From: Oscillibacter sp. | GTDB lineage: Bacteria > Bacillota > Clostridia > Oscillospirales > Oscillospiraceae | Length of the DNA stretch: 33,520 nt | NCBI GenBank assembly: GCA_017547085.1 | Contig: JAFYQM010000026.1 | Location: forward strand, 1 to 33,520 | Direction: 5' to 3' | Shown: positions 1 through 8,273 of the stretch, one piece after another | How positions within the stretch are numbered: position 1 is the stretch's first letter | Layout of the letters: every line of letters starts with the position of its first letter | The notes under the pieces: model-generated | Told to the model about the DNA's origin: nothing | What the model saw: the letters and a program-made list of their open reading frames with translations, nothing else | Databases searched by the model: none | Program-made: the position numbers and the translations under genes

Positions 1-512
<512 letters not shown>

Positions 513-538
513 CTATTAAAATTTTATTATCTGCAAAT

Positions 539-1132
539 TCAATTGGCCACCTGCACGATGGCGTAGCGGATGACCTTGTCACCCATTTCGAAGCCCGCCT
601 GAAACACCTGCGCCACTTCGTTTTCGCCGAATGCCTCATCATCGATGTGCATGACGGCGTTCATCTTCTCAGGATCAAAGGGCTGGCCCTTGGCTTCGAT
701 CTCCTTGACGCCCAGCTTTTCAAGAATGGTCTTGTACTGTTGGAAGATCATTTCCAGACCCTTTTTGTGGGGAGAGTCCTCACCGCCCTCGGCAGCTGCA
801 GCACGCTCCAGATTATCATATACATCAAGGAACGCTTTAATGGTATCTGCCTTGGCGTCCTGATAAATATTGTCCTTTTCCTTGGTGGTGCGCTTGCGGT
901 AGTTGTCATATTCCGCGCTCAGCCGCACGAACTGGTCTTTTACGGAATCCAGCTGCTTGACGGCCAGCTCCATCTGCTCCACCTGTTCACGGGTGAAGGT
1001 ATAGCCCTTCTCCTTTTTCTTCTTGCCCTTGGCAGGCTTTTCAGCGCCCTCGGCGCTTTCTTCCTGAGGGGCTTCCTGCTCAGCAGTCTCCGGCGTTTCC
1101 TCCGCCATCGGCTGCTTGTTCTCTTCGCTCAT
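539..1132 (-). CDS. grpE: Nucleotide exchange factor GrpE
   Basis: GrpE (197 aa) releases ADP from DnaK. The first 45 or so residues are an acidic, low-complexity, Lys/Glu-rich tail. A long coiled-coil helix follows (about residues 46-110, with the family signature YDNYRKRTTKE). The C-terminal beta-wing domain ends in GDKVIRYAIVQVAN, close to the classical GrpE signature. Length is normal. Its ATG overlaps the hrcA stop codon in an ATGA arrangement (4-base overlap), suggesting translational coupling, and dnaK follows 44 bases later. Regulation should be shared with hrcA through CIRCE. Confidence 0.97.
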   Translation of the reverse strand: MSEENKQPMAEETPETAEQEAPQEESAEGAEKPAKGKKKKEKGYTFTREQVEQMELAVKQLDSVKDQFVRLSAEYDNYRKRTTKEKDNIYQDAKADTIKAFLDVYDNLERAAAAEGGEDSPHKKGLEMIFQQYKTILEKLGVKEIEAKGQPFDPEKMNAVMHIDDEAFGENEVAQVFQAGFEMGDKVIRYAIVQVAN

Positions 1133-2175
1133 TGGTCGATATCCTCCTTCGGGGGTAATCCCTGTTTTCCAAACAGCCGCGTCAGCCCGTCGGCAAATCC
1201 GCTCAGTCGGGCGGCGACTGTTGCATAATCCATTCTCGTGGGGCCGACCACGCCGATCAGGCCTCTCATATCGTCCCCGATATCATAGCTTGCGACCACC
1301 ACACTGGTGTCTTTCAATGCATCGTTGACGTTCTCCGGCCCGATCAGGATCTTCATGGCTCCCTCATCCGGCACGGGAAGGTTTTCCTTGCTATCCGCTA
1401 AAAAGCTCATCAGTTCGTGAGCCTTGTCGGCATCCCGGAACTCCGGCAGCTTCAGCAGTTCTCTGGCGCCGGCGGTGTAGATCTCCCGGTGTCCGGCATC
1501 CTCAAGCTGCTCCACCGCGTATCCCACGGTCTGGGACAGCAGCAAAAACACCTGCGGCGGGACCTGTTCTGCCACATCCATCAGCCGCAAATTCATCTCC
1601 TCGGTGGAAATACCGGTAAAATGGGTGTTCAGCAGGGTGACCAGCACGGGCATCTGCTCCAGGTCCACCTTCAGCTGCATACGCAGCAGCTGGCTCTTCA
1701 CTCGGTTGCCGTCCATCATCATCACGACGATGCAGCTATGTTCGTCTACCGGCAGCAGCTCAAAGCGTCTGGCAGCAATACTCTTTTTACGGGCAGCCGC
1801 CATGTAGGTGGGGTAATTCACGTAGGAAGAAACCGCGCGGCCTGCCTGAGAAATCACCCGGTCCATCTCCTCCATCTTGATCTGGAGGGACTGGTTGATC
1901 TTCTCCGTTTCAGCAATGGACAATTTCTGCTGTTCCATCAGCTCATTGACGTACAGGCGGTAACCCTTGGGGGACGGGATGCGGCCCGCGGAAGTGTGGG
2001 GCTGCTCCAGATATCCCAGATCCACCAGATCCGCCAGCTCATTGCGGATGGTGGCGGAGCTGACCTTCCCAGCCATACGGGCTGCAATGGTTTTGGAACC
2101 CACCGGTTCAGCCGTGTGGATATAATCATCCACCACGATTTTCAATATTTGCTTTTTTCGACCTGTCAGTTCCAC
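1129..2175 (-). CDS. hrcA: Heat-inducible transcription repressor HrcA
   Basis: HrcA (348 aa) is the DNA-binding repressor of class I heat-shock genes; it binds CIRCE and is kept active by GroEL. The N-terminal winged helix (about residues 1-75) shows the typical signatures VGSKTIAARM, SSATIRNELADL and HTSAGRIPSPKGYRLYV. The GAF-like ligand/dimerisation domain fills the remainder. The start is GTG, not ATG: it sits 6 bases after an AAGGAG ribosome binding site and gives the usual N-terminus. First gene of the operon, overlapping grpE by 4 bases. Autoregulation is supported by the perfect CIRCE 32-58 bases upstream. Confidence 0.96.
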   Translation of the reverse strand: MELTGRKKQILKIVVDDYIHTAEPVGSKTIAARMAGKVSSATIRNELADLVDLGYLEQPHTSAGRIPSPKGYRLYVNELMEQQKLSIAETEKINQSLQIKMEEMDRVISQAGRAVSSYVNYPTYMAAARKKSIAARRFELLPVDEHSCIVVMMMDGNRVKSQLLRMQLKVDLEQMPVLVTLLNTHFTGISTEEMNLRLMDVAEQVPPQVFLLLSQTVGYAVEQLEDAGHREIYTAGARELLKLPEFRDADKAHELMSFLADSKENLPVPDEGAMKILIGPENVNDALKDTSVVVASYDIGDDMRGLIGVVGPTRMDYATVAARLSGFADGLTRLFGKQGLPPKEDIDQ

Positions 2176-2206
2176 AAAGGCTCCTTTTTTCTCAGTTCGC
2201 GAGACT

Positions 2207-2233
2207 TTAGCACTCGCTTTCCCTGAGTGCTAA
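2207..2233 (-). promoter_or_regulatory. CIRCE operator (HrcA binding site)
   Basis: A perfect 9-9-9 inverted repeat: TTAGCACTC, nine spacer bases, GAGTGCTAA. This is the exact CIRCE consensus. It sits just downstream of the predicted -10 box of hrcA, overlapping the expected transcription start, as is usual for HrcA-repressed operons. Confidence 0.97.
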
Positions 2234-2237
2234 GCGC

Positions 2238-2266
2238 AGTTTACCACCATAGTCAAACAATGTCAA
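2238..2266 (-). promoter_or_regulatory. Sigma-A type promoter of hrcA-grpE-dnaK
   Basis: Read on the minus strand: TTGACA (2266-2261), 17-base spacer, TAAACT (2243-2238). Spacing is optimal and CIRCE follows immediately, so repressor binding would block initiation. Confidence 0.8.
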
Positions 2267-2329
2267 TGGGATGGCTAATAAACAATTTGTGAACAAAACG
2301 CAGAATTTACCTGCCCTACCGCAAAAAGC

Positions 2330-2356
2330 AAAAAGGGGCCGCTTTTCAGCGGTCCC
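2330..2356 (-). terminator. Rho-independent terminator after folC
   Basis: On the minus strand a 9-bp GC-rich stem (arms 2356-2348 and 2343-2335, one G-T mismatch position) with a 4-base loop, followed by a run of T (complement of 2334-2330). It lies about 16 bases after the folC stop codon. Confidence 0.85.
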
Positions 2357-2371
2357 TCCTTGTCATTTTCT

Positions 2372-3649
2372 TCATTCTTTCAATTCCCGTTCCATAGCCG
2401 CGACTGCTTCTTTGATCGCGCCGGACAGGTACAAAGAGCCGACGGCGCAAACCGGTTCTCCGGTTTCCACCGCGCTTCGTACCGCCTGCTGCACCGTTTC
2501 GCAGGGAATAGCCTTCACGTTTCGCTCCCGCAGCATGGCACAAAGGGTCTCCACATCCAAGGCGCGGGGGCTGTCCGGCCGGATCACAAACACCCTTTCC
2601 GTCAGCGGTGCCAGCAGGTCCAGCATGTCCGGCACATCCTTATCCGCCAAGATCCCCAGCACCATCACCGGCTTCTGCCCCGGAAGCAGTGCGCGAAGAC
2701 TTTCTGCCGCGGCTTTCATGCCATGGGCATTATGGGCACCATCCAGCAAAAACAGCGGCTCCCGCCGCAGCACCTCAAACCGGCCCGGCCAGCGAGCAGC
2801 TGCAAGGCCGCGGGCAATGCTTTCCTCCGAAATGGCCCATCCTTTTTCCCGCAGCACCTCCAACGCAGTGATCGCCGTGGCTGCATTGCGCGTCTGATAA
2901 ACGCCCGCAAGCGAGATCCGCAGCGGCTGATAAGGTACAAACGTAAACTCCGCTCCGGCCAATGCGGGGGCCACCTGCTGCAGTCTGGAAAAATCCACTT
3001 CCTGCAAGGATGCGCATCTCTCTGCGCAGGTCGTTCGGAACACGGCATCTGCTTCTGCGCAGCCGCCATAGCTGACCACAGCGCTACCGTGCTTGATGAT
3101 GCCCGCCTTAGCCCGGGCCACATCGGTCATGGTAGGTCCGAGAATGGCGGTATGGTCCCGTCCCATGGCTGTCAGGACAGCCACCTCCGGACAGTCGATG
3201 ACATTGGAGGCGTCCAATTCCCCGCCAAGTCCCACTTCCAGCACCACGATGTCGCAGTTCTGCTCCTTGAAATACAGCATGGCAATGGCAGTGATCAGTT
3301 CAAACTCCGTTGGGTGCTCCGCCATAGCCTCTGCAGCCGGCCGCACCCGTTCCACCAGGTCCGAGAGCGCCTGATTGGAAATCATGTGGCCATTGACCTG
3401 AATCCGCTCGTGAAATGTGACGATATAAGGGGAAGTATTCAGGCCCACGCGGTAGCCTGCCGCCTGCAAAACAGCCGCCAGCATGGCACAGGTACTGCCT
3501 TTGCCATTGGTGCCTGCCACATGGACAAATTTCAATCCCTGCTGCGGATCTCCCAGCGCATGCAGCAATTCCCGCATCCGATGCAGGCCGGGTTCATGCT
3601 TCTCCCACTGAAAGGAATGAATATATGCAATGGCTTCCTGTCCGGTCAT
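2372..3649 (-). CDS. folC: Folylpolyglutamate synthase / dihydrofolate synthase (FolC)
   Basis: ATP-dependent cytosolic ligase (425 aa) that adds glutamate to folates, which retains them in the cell and makes them good cofactors; many homologues also form dihydrofolate from dihydropteroate. The Mur-ligase-type P-loop is GTNGKGS (residues 46-52). Further family motifs are SPYIVTFHERIQVNG, VVLEVGLGGELDASNV and LLDGAHNAHGM. Length is normal. The gene starts 9 bases after the folate transporter gene folT, so imported folate is probably trapped by this enzyme. Whether it has one or both activities cannot be decided from the sequence. Confidence 0.95.
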   Translation of the reverse strand: MTGQEAIAYIHSFQWEKHEPGLHRMRELLHALGDPQQGLKFVHVAGTNGKGSTCAMLAAVLQAAGYRVGLNTSPYIVTFHERIQVNGHMISNQALSDLVERVRPAAEAMAEHPTEFELITAIAMLYFKEQNCDIVVLEVGLGGELDASNVIDCPEVAVLTAMGRDHTAILGPTMTDVARAKAGIIKHGSAVVSYGGCAEADAVFRTTCAERCASLQEVDFSRLQQVAPALAGAEFTFVPYQPLRISLAGVYQTRNAATAITALEVLREKGWAISEESIARGLAAARWPGRFEVLRREPLFLLDGAHNAHGMKAAAESLRALLPGQKPVMVLGILADKDVPDMLDLLAPLTERVFVIRPDSPRALDVETLCAMLRERNVKAIPCETVQQAVRSAVETGEPVCAVGSLYLSGAIKEAVAAMERELKE

Positions 3650-3658
3650 AGCAATCTC

Positions 3659-4201
3659 TCACTTCATAAAATTCTGCCGGCGCAGCAGCTTTACCAGCGG
3701 CATGGCCACCGTGGCAACCAGCACTGCTGCAACGATTCCGGTCACAAAGCGGATGGCAGCCGCTCCAAACACCAGTGCAAAGGAATAGTAGCCGTAAATC
3801 ACGCTGTCCAACCAGATCACCGCTGTGTTGGCGGTTGTCCGCACCAGCGCCGCCAGAATACAGACCACATAGCAGGCCGCCGGACGGCATTCCAGCGTGC
3901 CCTTGCCCTGCCGCTTTGCAGTCAGACCAATGATCACCGCATAGATCACCGGAGGCATCACCCACAGCAGCGTGGTAGCAGTAATGCCGTAGGGGCTGAT
4001 GATCTGATTCAGCAATTCACCGAAAAAAGCGACCAGCGCCGCATCCAGCGGTCCCACCAGCAGCGCACTGACCATCACGGGCAGCGCATCGAAGGTGACA
4101 TGCAGATTACCCGGTGTCCGGATCTCCAACAGGTTCAGCACATAGTACATGGCCGCCAGCAGAGCAATGTAGCAAATCCGTCTGGCATTGAGTTTAGACA
4201 T
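3659..4201 (-). CDS. folT: ECF transporter substrate-binding component for folate (FolT)
   Basis: Integral membrane S component (180 aa) of an energy-coupling-factor vitamin importer; it docks on a shared EcfA/A'/T module not present in this window. It has about six hydrophobic helices. The loop LLEIRTPGNLHVTFDALPVMV and the segment GPLDAALVAFFGELLNQIISPYG resemble the folate S-component family. The start is the ATG of MSKLNARR, which follows AAAGGAGGT; an upstream in-frame ATG lies inside the regulatory hairpin and is rejected. Folate specificity is inferred from two independent facts: a THF riboswitch directly upstream and folC directly downstream. Confidence 0.88.
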   Translation of the reverse strand: MSKLNARRICYIALLAAMYYVLNLLEIRTPGNLHVTFDALPVMVSALLVGPLDAALVAFFGELLNQIISPYGITATTLLWVMPPVIYAVIIGLTAKRQGKGTLECRPAACYVVCILAALVRTTANTAVIWLDSVIYGYYSFALVFGAAAIRFVTGIVAAVLVATVAMPLVKLLRRQNFMK

Positions 4202-4207
4202 AAAAAG

Positions 4208-4258
4208 ACCTCCTTTTGTGGTTCGGCAGTCCGAAACGGAACGCCGCACAAAGGAAGT
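4208..4258 (-). promoter_or_regulatory. Shine-Dalgarno-sequestering hairpin of the folT riboswitch
   Basis: The folT ribosome binding site (complement of 4208-4220) can pair with the upstream strand ACTTCCTTTGTG (complement of 4247-4258), which would block translation. A competing helix is visible: TGCCGCAT (complement of 4275-4282, overlapping the 3' strand of riboswitch P1) can form 8 pairs with GTGCGGCG (complement of 4242-4249). Ligand-stabilised P1 would therefore free the sequestering hairpin and turn folT off. The pairing is seen directly; the switching direction is inference. Confidence 0.65.
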
Positions 4259-4278
4259 CACTTATCCATCCCATATGC

Positions 4279-4400
4279 GGCAGCGGGATGCGGAACACAT
4301 ACTGCGGGCCCAGCCCTTTCGTCCGGAAAACAACTCCCCGTTTTTCCGGCACTTCCTCCGGCGCGGTGCGCCGAAGATACACATGTATTCCTACTCTGCC
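4279..4400 (-). ncRNA. Tetrahydrofolate (THF) riboswitch
   Basis: The minus-strand leader of folT has the THF-riboswitch layout. P1 closes with GGCAG...CTGCC. The conserved 5' GAGTAG and 3' GCATCC segments flank P2 (ATACATG/TATGTGT). A hairpin CCGGAAAA/TTTTCCGG carries the loop ACGGGGAGTTG and is followed by ACGAAAG, matching the class's conserved loop and ACGAA segment. An additional stem (CTTCGGCGC/GCGCCGGAG) is inserted near the 5' side. THF riboswitches upstream of folT are established in clostridia. Assigned by reading motifs, not by a covariance model. Confidence 0.85.
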
Positions 4401-4412
4401 TTCATTGCTTAC

Positions 4413-4441
4413 ATGATAGCCCTTTCTTCGCCAAAAGGCAA
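4413..4441 (-). promoter_or_regulatory. Promoter of folT-folC
   Basis: On the minus strand TTGCCT (4441-4436), 17-base spacer, TATCAT (4418-4413). The predicted start falls a few bases before the riboswitch, so the transcript would begin with the aptamer. Confidence 0.75.
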
Positions 4442-4445
4442 TAGG

Positions 4446-4479
4446 AAAAACGCCCGAATCCTAAGATTCGGGCGTTTTT
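4446..4479. terminator. Terminator after rnfB, symmetric
   Basis: A perfect 15-bp stem including A and T flanks: 4446-4460 pairs with 4465-4479 around the loop CTAA, core CGCCCGAATC. It lies 13 bases after the rnfB stop on the minus strand. The A/T flanks make it functional in either direction. Confidence 0.92.
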
Positions 4480-4492
4480 AAGAAATTGGAAA

Positions 4493-5389
4493 TTACTCAG
4501 CCTTGGGAGCTTCAGCAGCCTTTGCAGCCTCGGCAGCGGCCTTGGCCTTCTCGGCCTGAGCCTTCTTGATCTCCTTGTACTTGGCCTTCTCCTCAGCGGT
4601 CGCGATGGGGAGGATGGCATCGCGGGGGCAGACCTTGGTGCACAGCTTGCAGCCGATGCACTTGTCATAGTCAACCACAGCAACACCGTTCACCACATGG
4701 ATGGCGTCCTTCTTGCACTCCTTCTCGCACAGGCCGCAGCCGATGCAGGAAGAGGAGCAGACATTCATGGCAGCCTTACCCTTGTCCAGGTTTGCACAAG
4801 CCACATGGACCTTCTTGGGGTTGGCAGGAACGGACACGATCAGCTTGCGGGGGCAAGCCTTCATGCAGGCACCGCAGTTGGTGCACTTCTCGGGATCGAC
4901 CACGGCAGAGCCGTTCTCGCCGATGGAGATGGCGCCGAACTGGCAGGCGGCCACGCAGGAGCCGAAGCCCAGGCAGCCGAACTGGCACTCCAGGTTACCG
5001 GCGGCAACCTTGGTGGCAGACAGGCAGTCCTGCACGCCCACATACTCGAAGCGCTTCTTAGCATTGGTGCCGCCGTTGCAGCGGACAAATGCCACCTGAC
5101 GCTCACCAGTAGGCGCAGCCATGCCCATGATCTCAGCGATCTTGGCAGCATTCTCAGCGCCGGCAGGAGCACAGCCATTGACGGGAGCCTCGCCAGCCAC
5201 GATGGCAGCAGCCAAACCGGCACAGCCGGGGAAACCGCAGCCGCCGCAGTTGGCGCCGGCCAGGCAGCCCAGAACAGCCTCTTCACGGGGATCCTTCTTG
5301 ACCTCGAAAATCTTGGAGGCAACTGCCAGGATCAGGCCGAACACAGCGCCCAGCACACCCAGCACAACGATAGCAAAAACAATATTCAT
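4493..5389 (-). CDS. rnfB: Rnf complex subunit RnfB (ferredoxin-type iron-sulfur protein)
   Basis: Electron-entry subunit of the Rnf complex (298 aa), thought to accept electrons from reduced ferredoxin at the cytoplasmic face. An N-terminal membrane helix (about residues 3-25) is followed by the RnfB-specific cluster motif GANCGGCGFPGC (about 46-57). Further cysteine groups follow: CQFGCLGFGSC, CTNCGACMKACP, CSSSCIGCGLCEKEC and CIGCKLCTKVCP. This multi-cluster form matches the long RnfB of clostridia and Acetobacterium. The final 30 or so residues are an Ala/Lys/Glu-rich, probably helical tail. Last gene of rnfCDGEAB, 13 bases after rnfA. Confidence 0.96.
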   Translation of the reverse strand: MNIVFAIVVLGVLGAVFGLILAVASKIFEVKKDPREEAVLGCLAGANCGGCGFPGCAGLAAAIVAGEAPVNGCAPAGAENAAKIAEIMGMAAPTGERQVAFVRCNGGTNAKKRFEYVGVQDCLSATKVAAGNLECQFGCLGFGSCVAACQFGAISIGENGSAVVDPEKCTNCGACMKACPRKLIVSVPANPKKVHVACANLDKGKAAMNVCSSSCIGCGLCEKECKKDAIHVVNGVAVVDYDKCIGCKLCTKVCPRDAILPIATAEEKAKYKEIKKAQAEKAKAAAEAAKAAEAPKAE

Positions 5390-5402
5390 CTAACGCGCCT
5401 CC

Positions 5403-5993
5403 TTACCAGATCTTCAGGCCGGAGAAGCCCATAAATGCCAGGGCCATCAGACCAGCAGTAACCAGAGCGATGGGGAAACCTTCGAAGGACTTGGGATAAT
5501 CAGCAAAGACCAGCTTCTCGCGGATACTTGCAAACAGCACGATAGCAACCAGGAAGCCAATACCGCCGGTGATACCATAGACCACGGAGGAAATGAAGTT
5601 ATAGTTGTTCTGGACGTTCAGCAGAACGACACCCAGCACAGCGCAGTTGGTGGTGATCAGAGGCAGATACACACCCAGTGCGGTGTACAGGGAGGGCATG
5701 GACTTCTGCAGGAACATCTCGATGAACTGCACCAGAGATGCAATGACCAGAATGAAGGCCACAGTCTGCATGTAACCCAGACCCAGAGGAACCAGAACGA
5801 AGTTGTTCACGGCAAAGCAAACGGCGGAAGCCAGACCCATAACAAAGGTAACGGCGAGACCCATGCCGATTGCGGTGTCAACCTTCTTGGAAACGCCCAG
5901 GAAGGGGCAGATACCCAGGAACTGAGAGAAGATAAAGTTATTTGCCAGAATGGCGCCCAGCGTAATCGCCAGGAGTTCAAAAATCTGATCCAT
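5403..5993 (-). CDS. rnfA: Rnf complex membrane subunit RnfA
   Basis: Polytopic inner-membrane subunit (196 aa), homologous to RnfE and NqrE; in related complexes RnfA and RnfE together hold a membrane [2Fe-2S] cluster. Six hydrophobic helices are readable. The half-helix motifs [16 protein letters not shown] (about residues 18-33) and [13 protein letters not shown] (about 110-122) each contain a cysteine, as expected for cluster ligation. It lies 15 bases downstream of rnfE and 13 upstream of rnfB, with a GGAGGA ribosome site. Length is normal. Confidence 0.96.
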   Translation of the reverse strand: MDQIFELLAITLGAILANNFIFSQFLGICPFLGVSKKVDTAIGMGLAVTFVMGLASAVCFAVNNFVLVPLGLGYMQTVAFILVIASLVQFIEMFLQKSMPSLYTALGVYLPLITTNCAVLGVVLLNVQNNYNFISSVVYGITGGIGFLVAIVLFASIREKLVFADYPKSFEGFPIALVTAGLMALAFMGFSGLKIW

Positions 5994-6008
5994 TATTTCC
6001 TCTCCTCC

Positions 6009-6629
6009 TTATTTCTTAGTCTTGGCCAGGGCCCACTGCATAGCAGCAATCAGCACGCCCAGCACGAGGAAGCCGCCCACGGGCAGAGTCATGACGCCGA
6101 TGCCAAACTCTGCGGGAATGATCTGGATACCCTTACCGTCAATACCCAGCAGGCCGCCACCAAAGGTGCCGTTGCCCAGGAACTCACGGATGATGCACAT
6201 CGCCAGCAGAACAACGGTATAACCGAAGCCCTGGAAAATGCCGTCCCAGAAAGAAGCAGCAACGCTGTTCTTATAGGAGAAGCCTTCTGCGCGACCCAGA
6301 ATGATGCAGTTAACAACGATCAGGGGAATGAACACACCCAGAGATTCGGCCAGTGCAGGAATGAATGCCTGCAGCAGCAGGTCGACCATGGTCACGAAGC
6401 CGGCGATGACGACGATGAACATGGCAATACGAATCTTATCGGGAATGATCTTGCGGATTGCAGCGATGATGATGTTGGACAGGGTCAGGATCACCAGAAC
6501 GGCAACGCCCATACCCAAGCCATTGAAGAAGGAAGTGGTAATTGCCATGGTGGAGCACATACCCAGGACCTGGACCAGAACGGGGTTCTGGGTCAGGAGG
6601 CCTTCCATAAACTGTTTCTTCAGATTCAT
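6009..6629 (-). CDS. rnfE: Rnf complex membrane subunit RnfE
   Basis: Polytopic membrane subunit (206 aa), paralogous to RnfA. The characteristic segments are NPVLVQVLGMCSTMAITTS (about residues 15-33) and FIPLIVVNCIILGRAE (about 100-115), each with the cysteine expected to ligate the shared membrane iron-sulfur cluster. Six hydrophobic helices, normal length. Located between rnfG (18-base gap) and rnfA (15-base gap) in the canonical order C-D-G-E-A-B. Confidence 0.96.
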   Translation of the reverse strand: MNLKKQFMEGLLTQNPVLVQVLGMCSTMAITTSFFNGLGMGVAVLVILTLSNIIIAAIRKIIPDKIRIAMFIVVIAGFVTMVDLLLQAFIPALAESLGVFIPLIVVNCIILGRAEGFSYKNSVAASFWDGIFQGFGYTVVLLAMCIIREFLGNGTFGGGLLGIDGKGIQIIPAEFGIGVMTLPVGGFLVLGVLIAAMQWALAKTKK

Positions 6630-6647
6630 AAGTCAGCTCCTCCTTTC

Positions 6648-7253
6648 TCAGCCCATAACACCGGCAACAGCCAGTGCAGCATTCACGCCAGCGGTCACGC
6701 CCTTGGAGGACACGGTTGCACCGGTAATTGCATCCACGTTGGAGCCAACGTTCAGCACGCCGTCAGCAGCGCTCTTGCCGATGAACTGATCCAGAACGGG
6801 CACGCCCTTGTTGTTGGGTTCATTACCCATGACCTTGGTACCGATACCAGCGGTCTCGGAATGCTTAACCACGGAAACGCCGGTAACAGCGCCATCGGCA
6901 TCCAGACCCACCATCATGGTGATGATGCCCTGAGAACCGGAAGCGTCGATCTTCAGTGCATAGCCGGCATCAGCGCCGCCGACCTGAACGGCATAAGCCT
7001 CGACCAGAGAACCGCCGCCTGCCTGAGCTGCTGCAGTCATCTCGTCAGTCAGAGCCAGAGGGTCAGAGAAAGTGCTGTTGTCGGGATCGGCCACGACCGC
7101 CTTCATGGCAGCCTCGGTCTTTGCCTTGTTAATAGCAAGAATATTGGGAGCGGTCACTTTATTGACAACACCCAGCAGGCCGGCAACGATCAGGCAGGTT
7201 GCACACAGCTTGAGAGTCAGCTCAATAATGTACTTAGGATCCATCTTTTTCAT
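6648..7253 (-). CDS. rnfG: Rnf complex subunit RnfG, covalent FMN protein
   Basis: Membrane-anchored subunit (201 aa) whose FMN-binding domain faces outside. One N-terminal helix (about residues 12-31) is followed by the extracytoplasmic domain. The flavinylation motif DAITGAT (174-180) predicts phosphoester-linked FMN on Thr180; the transferase ApbE is not in this window. HSETAGIGTKV (131-141) is typical of the FMN-binding domain. Its ATG overlaps the rnfD stop by 4 bases. Shorter than some RnfG homologues but no domain is missing. Confidence 0.95.
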   Translation of the reverse strand: MKKMDPKYIIELTLKLCATCLIVAGLLGVVNKVTAPNILAINKAKTEAAMKAVVADPDNSTFSDPLALTDEMTAAAQAGGGSLVEAYAVQVGGADAGYALKIDASGSQGIITMMVGLDADGAVTGVSVVKHSETAGIGTKVMGNEPNNKGVPVLDQFIGKSAADGVLNVGSNVDAITGATVSSKGVTAGVNAALAVAGVMG

Positions 7254-8269
7254 TTCGCAGCTGCCTCCTTCTTGTCGGACTTCACGACGCCGAAACGAGT
7301 GGGCTTCGTGTACTTGTCAATCAGGGCGACCAGCAGGTTCATGACCATGATGGAGTAGCAAACGCCCTCATTGTAAGAGCCGAAGTAACGGATCAGCACG
7401 GTGAACAGGCCGCAGCCGATACCGAAGATCAGCTGGCCCTTCTTGGTAACGGGAGAGGTGGCATAGTCGGTAGCCATGAAGAAGGCACCCAGGAACAGGC
7501 CGCCGCCAAAGATGCTGTACAGCATCCACTCCAGACCGGTACCGGCCTTGGGGAACAGGAAGCTGAGGACAGCCACGGTTGCGATGTAAGCCACGGGGAT
7601 CTGCCAGTTGATGACCTTGCGCCACAGCAGGTAGATACCGCCCAGCAGCAGAGCCACAGCGGAGACTTCGCCCACAGAGCCGGGGATCTGGCCCAGGAAC
7701 ATAGCGGGCACATCATAGGTGGCCAGCAGAGCGTCGAAGTTGCCGCCCTTCATCATAGCCAGAGGAGTAGCGGTGGTGATCAGGTCAGGCGTTGCACCGA
7801 ACAGGGCAGCCTTGGGACCTGCGGGATCAGCCCAGCTGGTCATGGTGCCGGCATAGCTGGCAACCAGCATGGCACGGCCCACCAGAGCGGGGTTGATGAA
7901 GTTCTTGCCAATGCCGCCGAAGAGCTGCTTGGCCAGAATGATAGCGAAGAAGTCGCCGATCAGGATCATCCAATAGGGCATCTGCACGGGGCAGGTCAGA
8001 GCCAGCAGCATACCGGTGACGACACAGCTGAGGTCGCCCACGCTCTGGGGCTTCTTCATGACCTTGCGGTAGGCCCACTCAAAGAACATACAGCCGATGA
8101 CGGAGACAGCAGTCAGCGTCAGGGCGCGGAAACCAAAGTTGAAGCATGCGAAAGCCAGTGCGGGCAGCATAGCGATGATCACGTCCAGCATGATGGAACG
8201 GGTGGTCTCACTGCTGCGGATATGAGGATTGGAAGTGGCAATGAGCTTCAGATTCTTGTAATCATTCAT
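7250..8269 (-). CDS. rnfD: Rnf complex membrane subunit RnfD, covalent FMN protein
   Basis: Polytopic membrane subunit (339 aa), homologous to NqrB. About nine or ten hydrophobic helices. FGGIGKNFINPALVGRAML (about residues 117-135) is a strongly conserved RnfD/NqrB segment. DLITTATPLA (162-171) is the flavin attachment motif and predicts FMN on Thr168; the residue before the conserved Ala is Thr rather than Gly, a variant also known in RnfD. The gene starts 4 bases after the rnfC stop and overlaps rnfG by 4, indicating tight translational coupling. Confidence 0.95.
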   Translation of the reverse strand: MNDYKNLKLIATSNPHIRSSETTRSIMLDVIIAMLPALAFACFNFGFRALTLTAVSVIGCMFFEWAYRKVMKKPQSVGDLSCVVTGMLLALTCPVQMPYWMILIGDFFAIILAKQLFGGIGKNFINPALVGRAMLVASYAGTMTSWADPAGPKAALFGATPDLITTATPLAMMKGGNFDALLATYDVPAMFLGQIPGSVGEVSAVALLLGGIYLLWRKVINWQIPVAYIATVAVLSFLFPKAGTGLEWMLYSIFGGGLFLGAFFMATDYATSPVTKKGQLIFGIGCGLFTVLIRYFGSYNEGVCYSIMVMNLLVALIDKYTKPTRFGVVKSDKKEAAAK

Positions 8270-8273
8270 TTGT

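Noticed and set aside
2360-4444. 694-codon plus-strand open frame over folC and folT
   Set aside because: Antisense to two well-identified genes, His/Gln/Arg-rich product, and it crosses the THF riboswitch.
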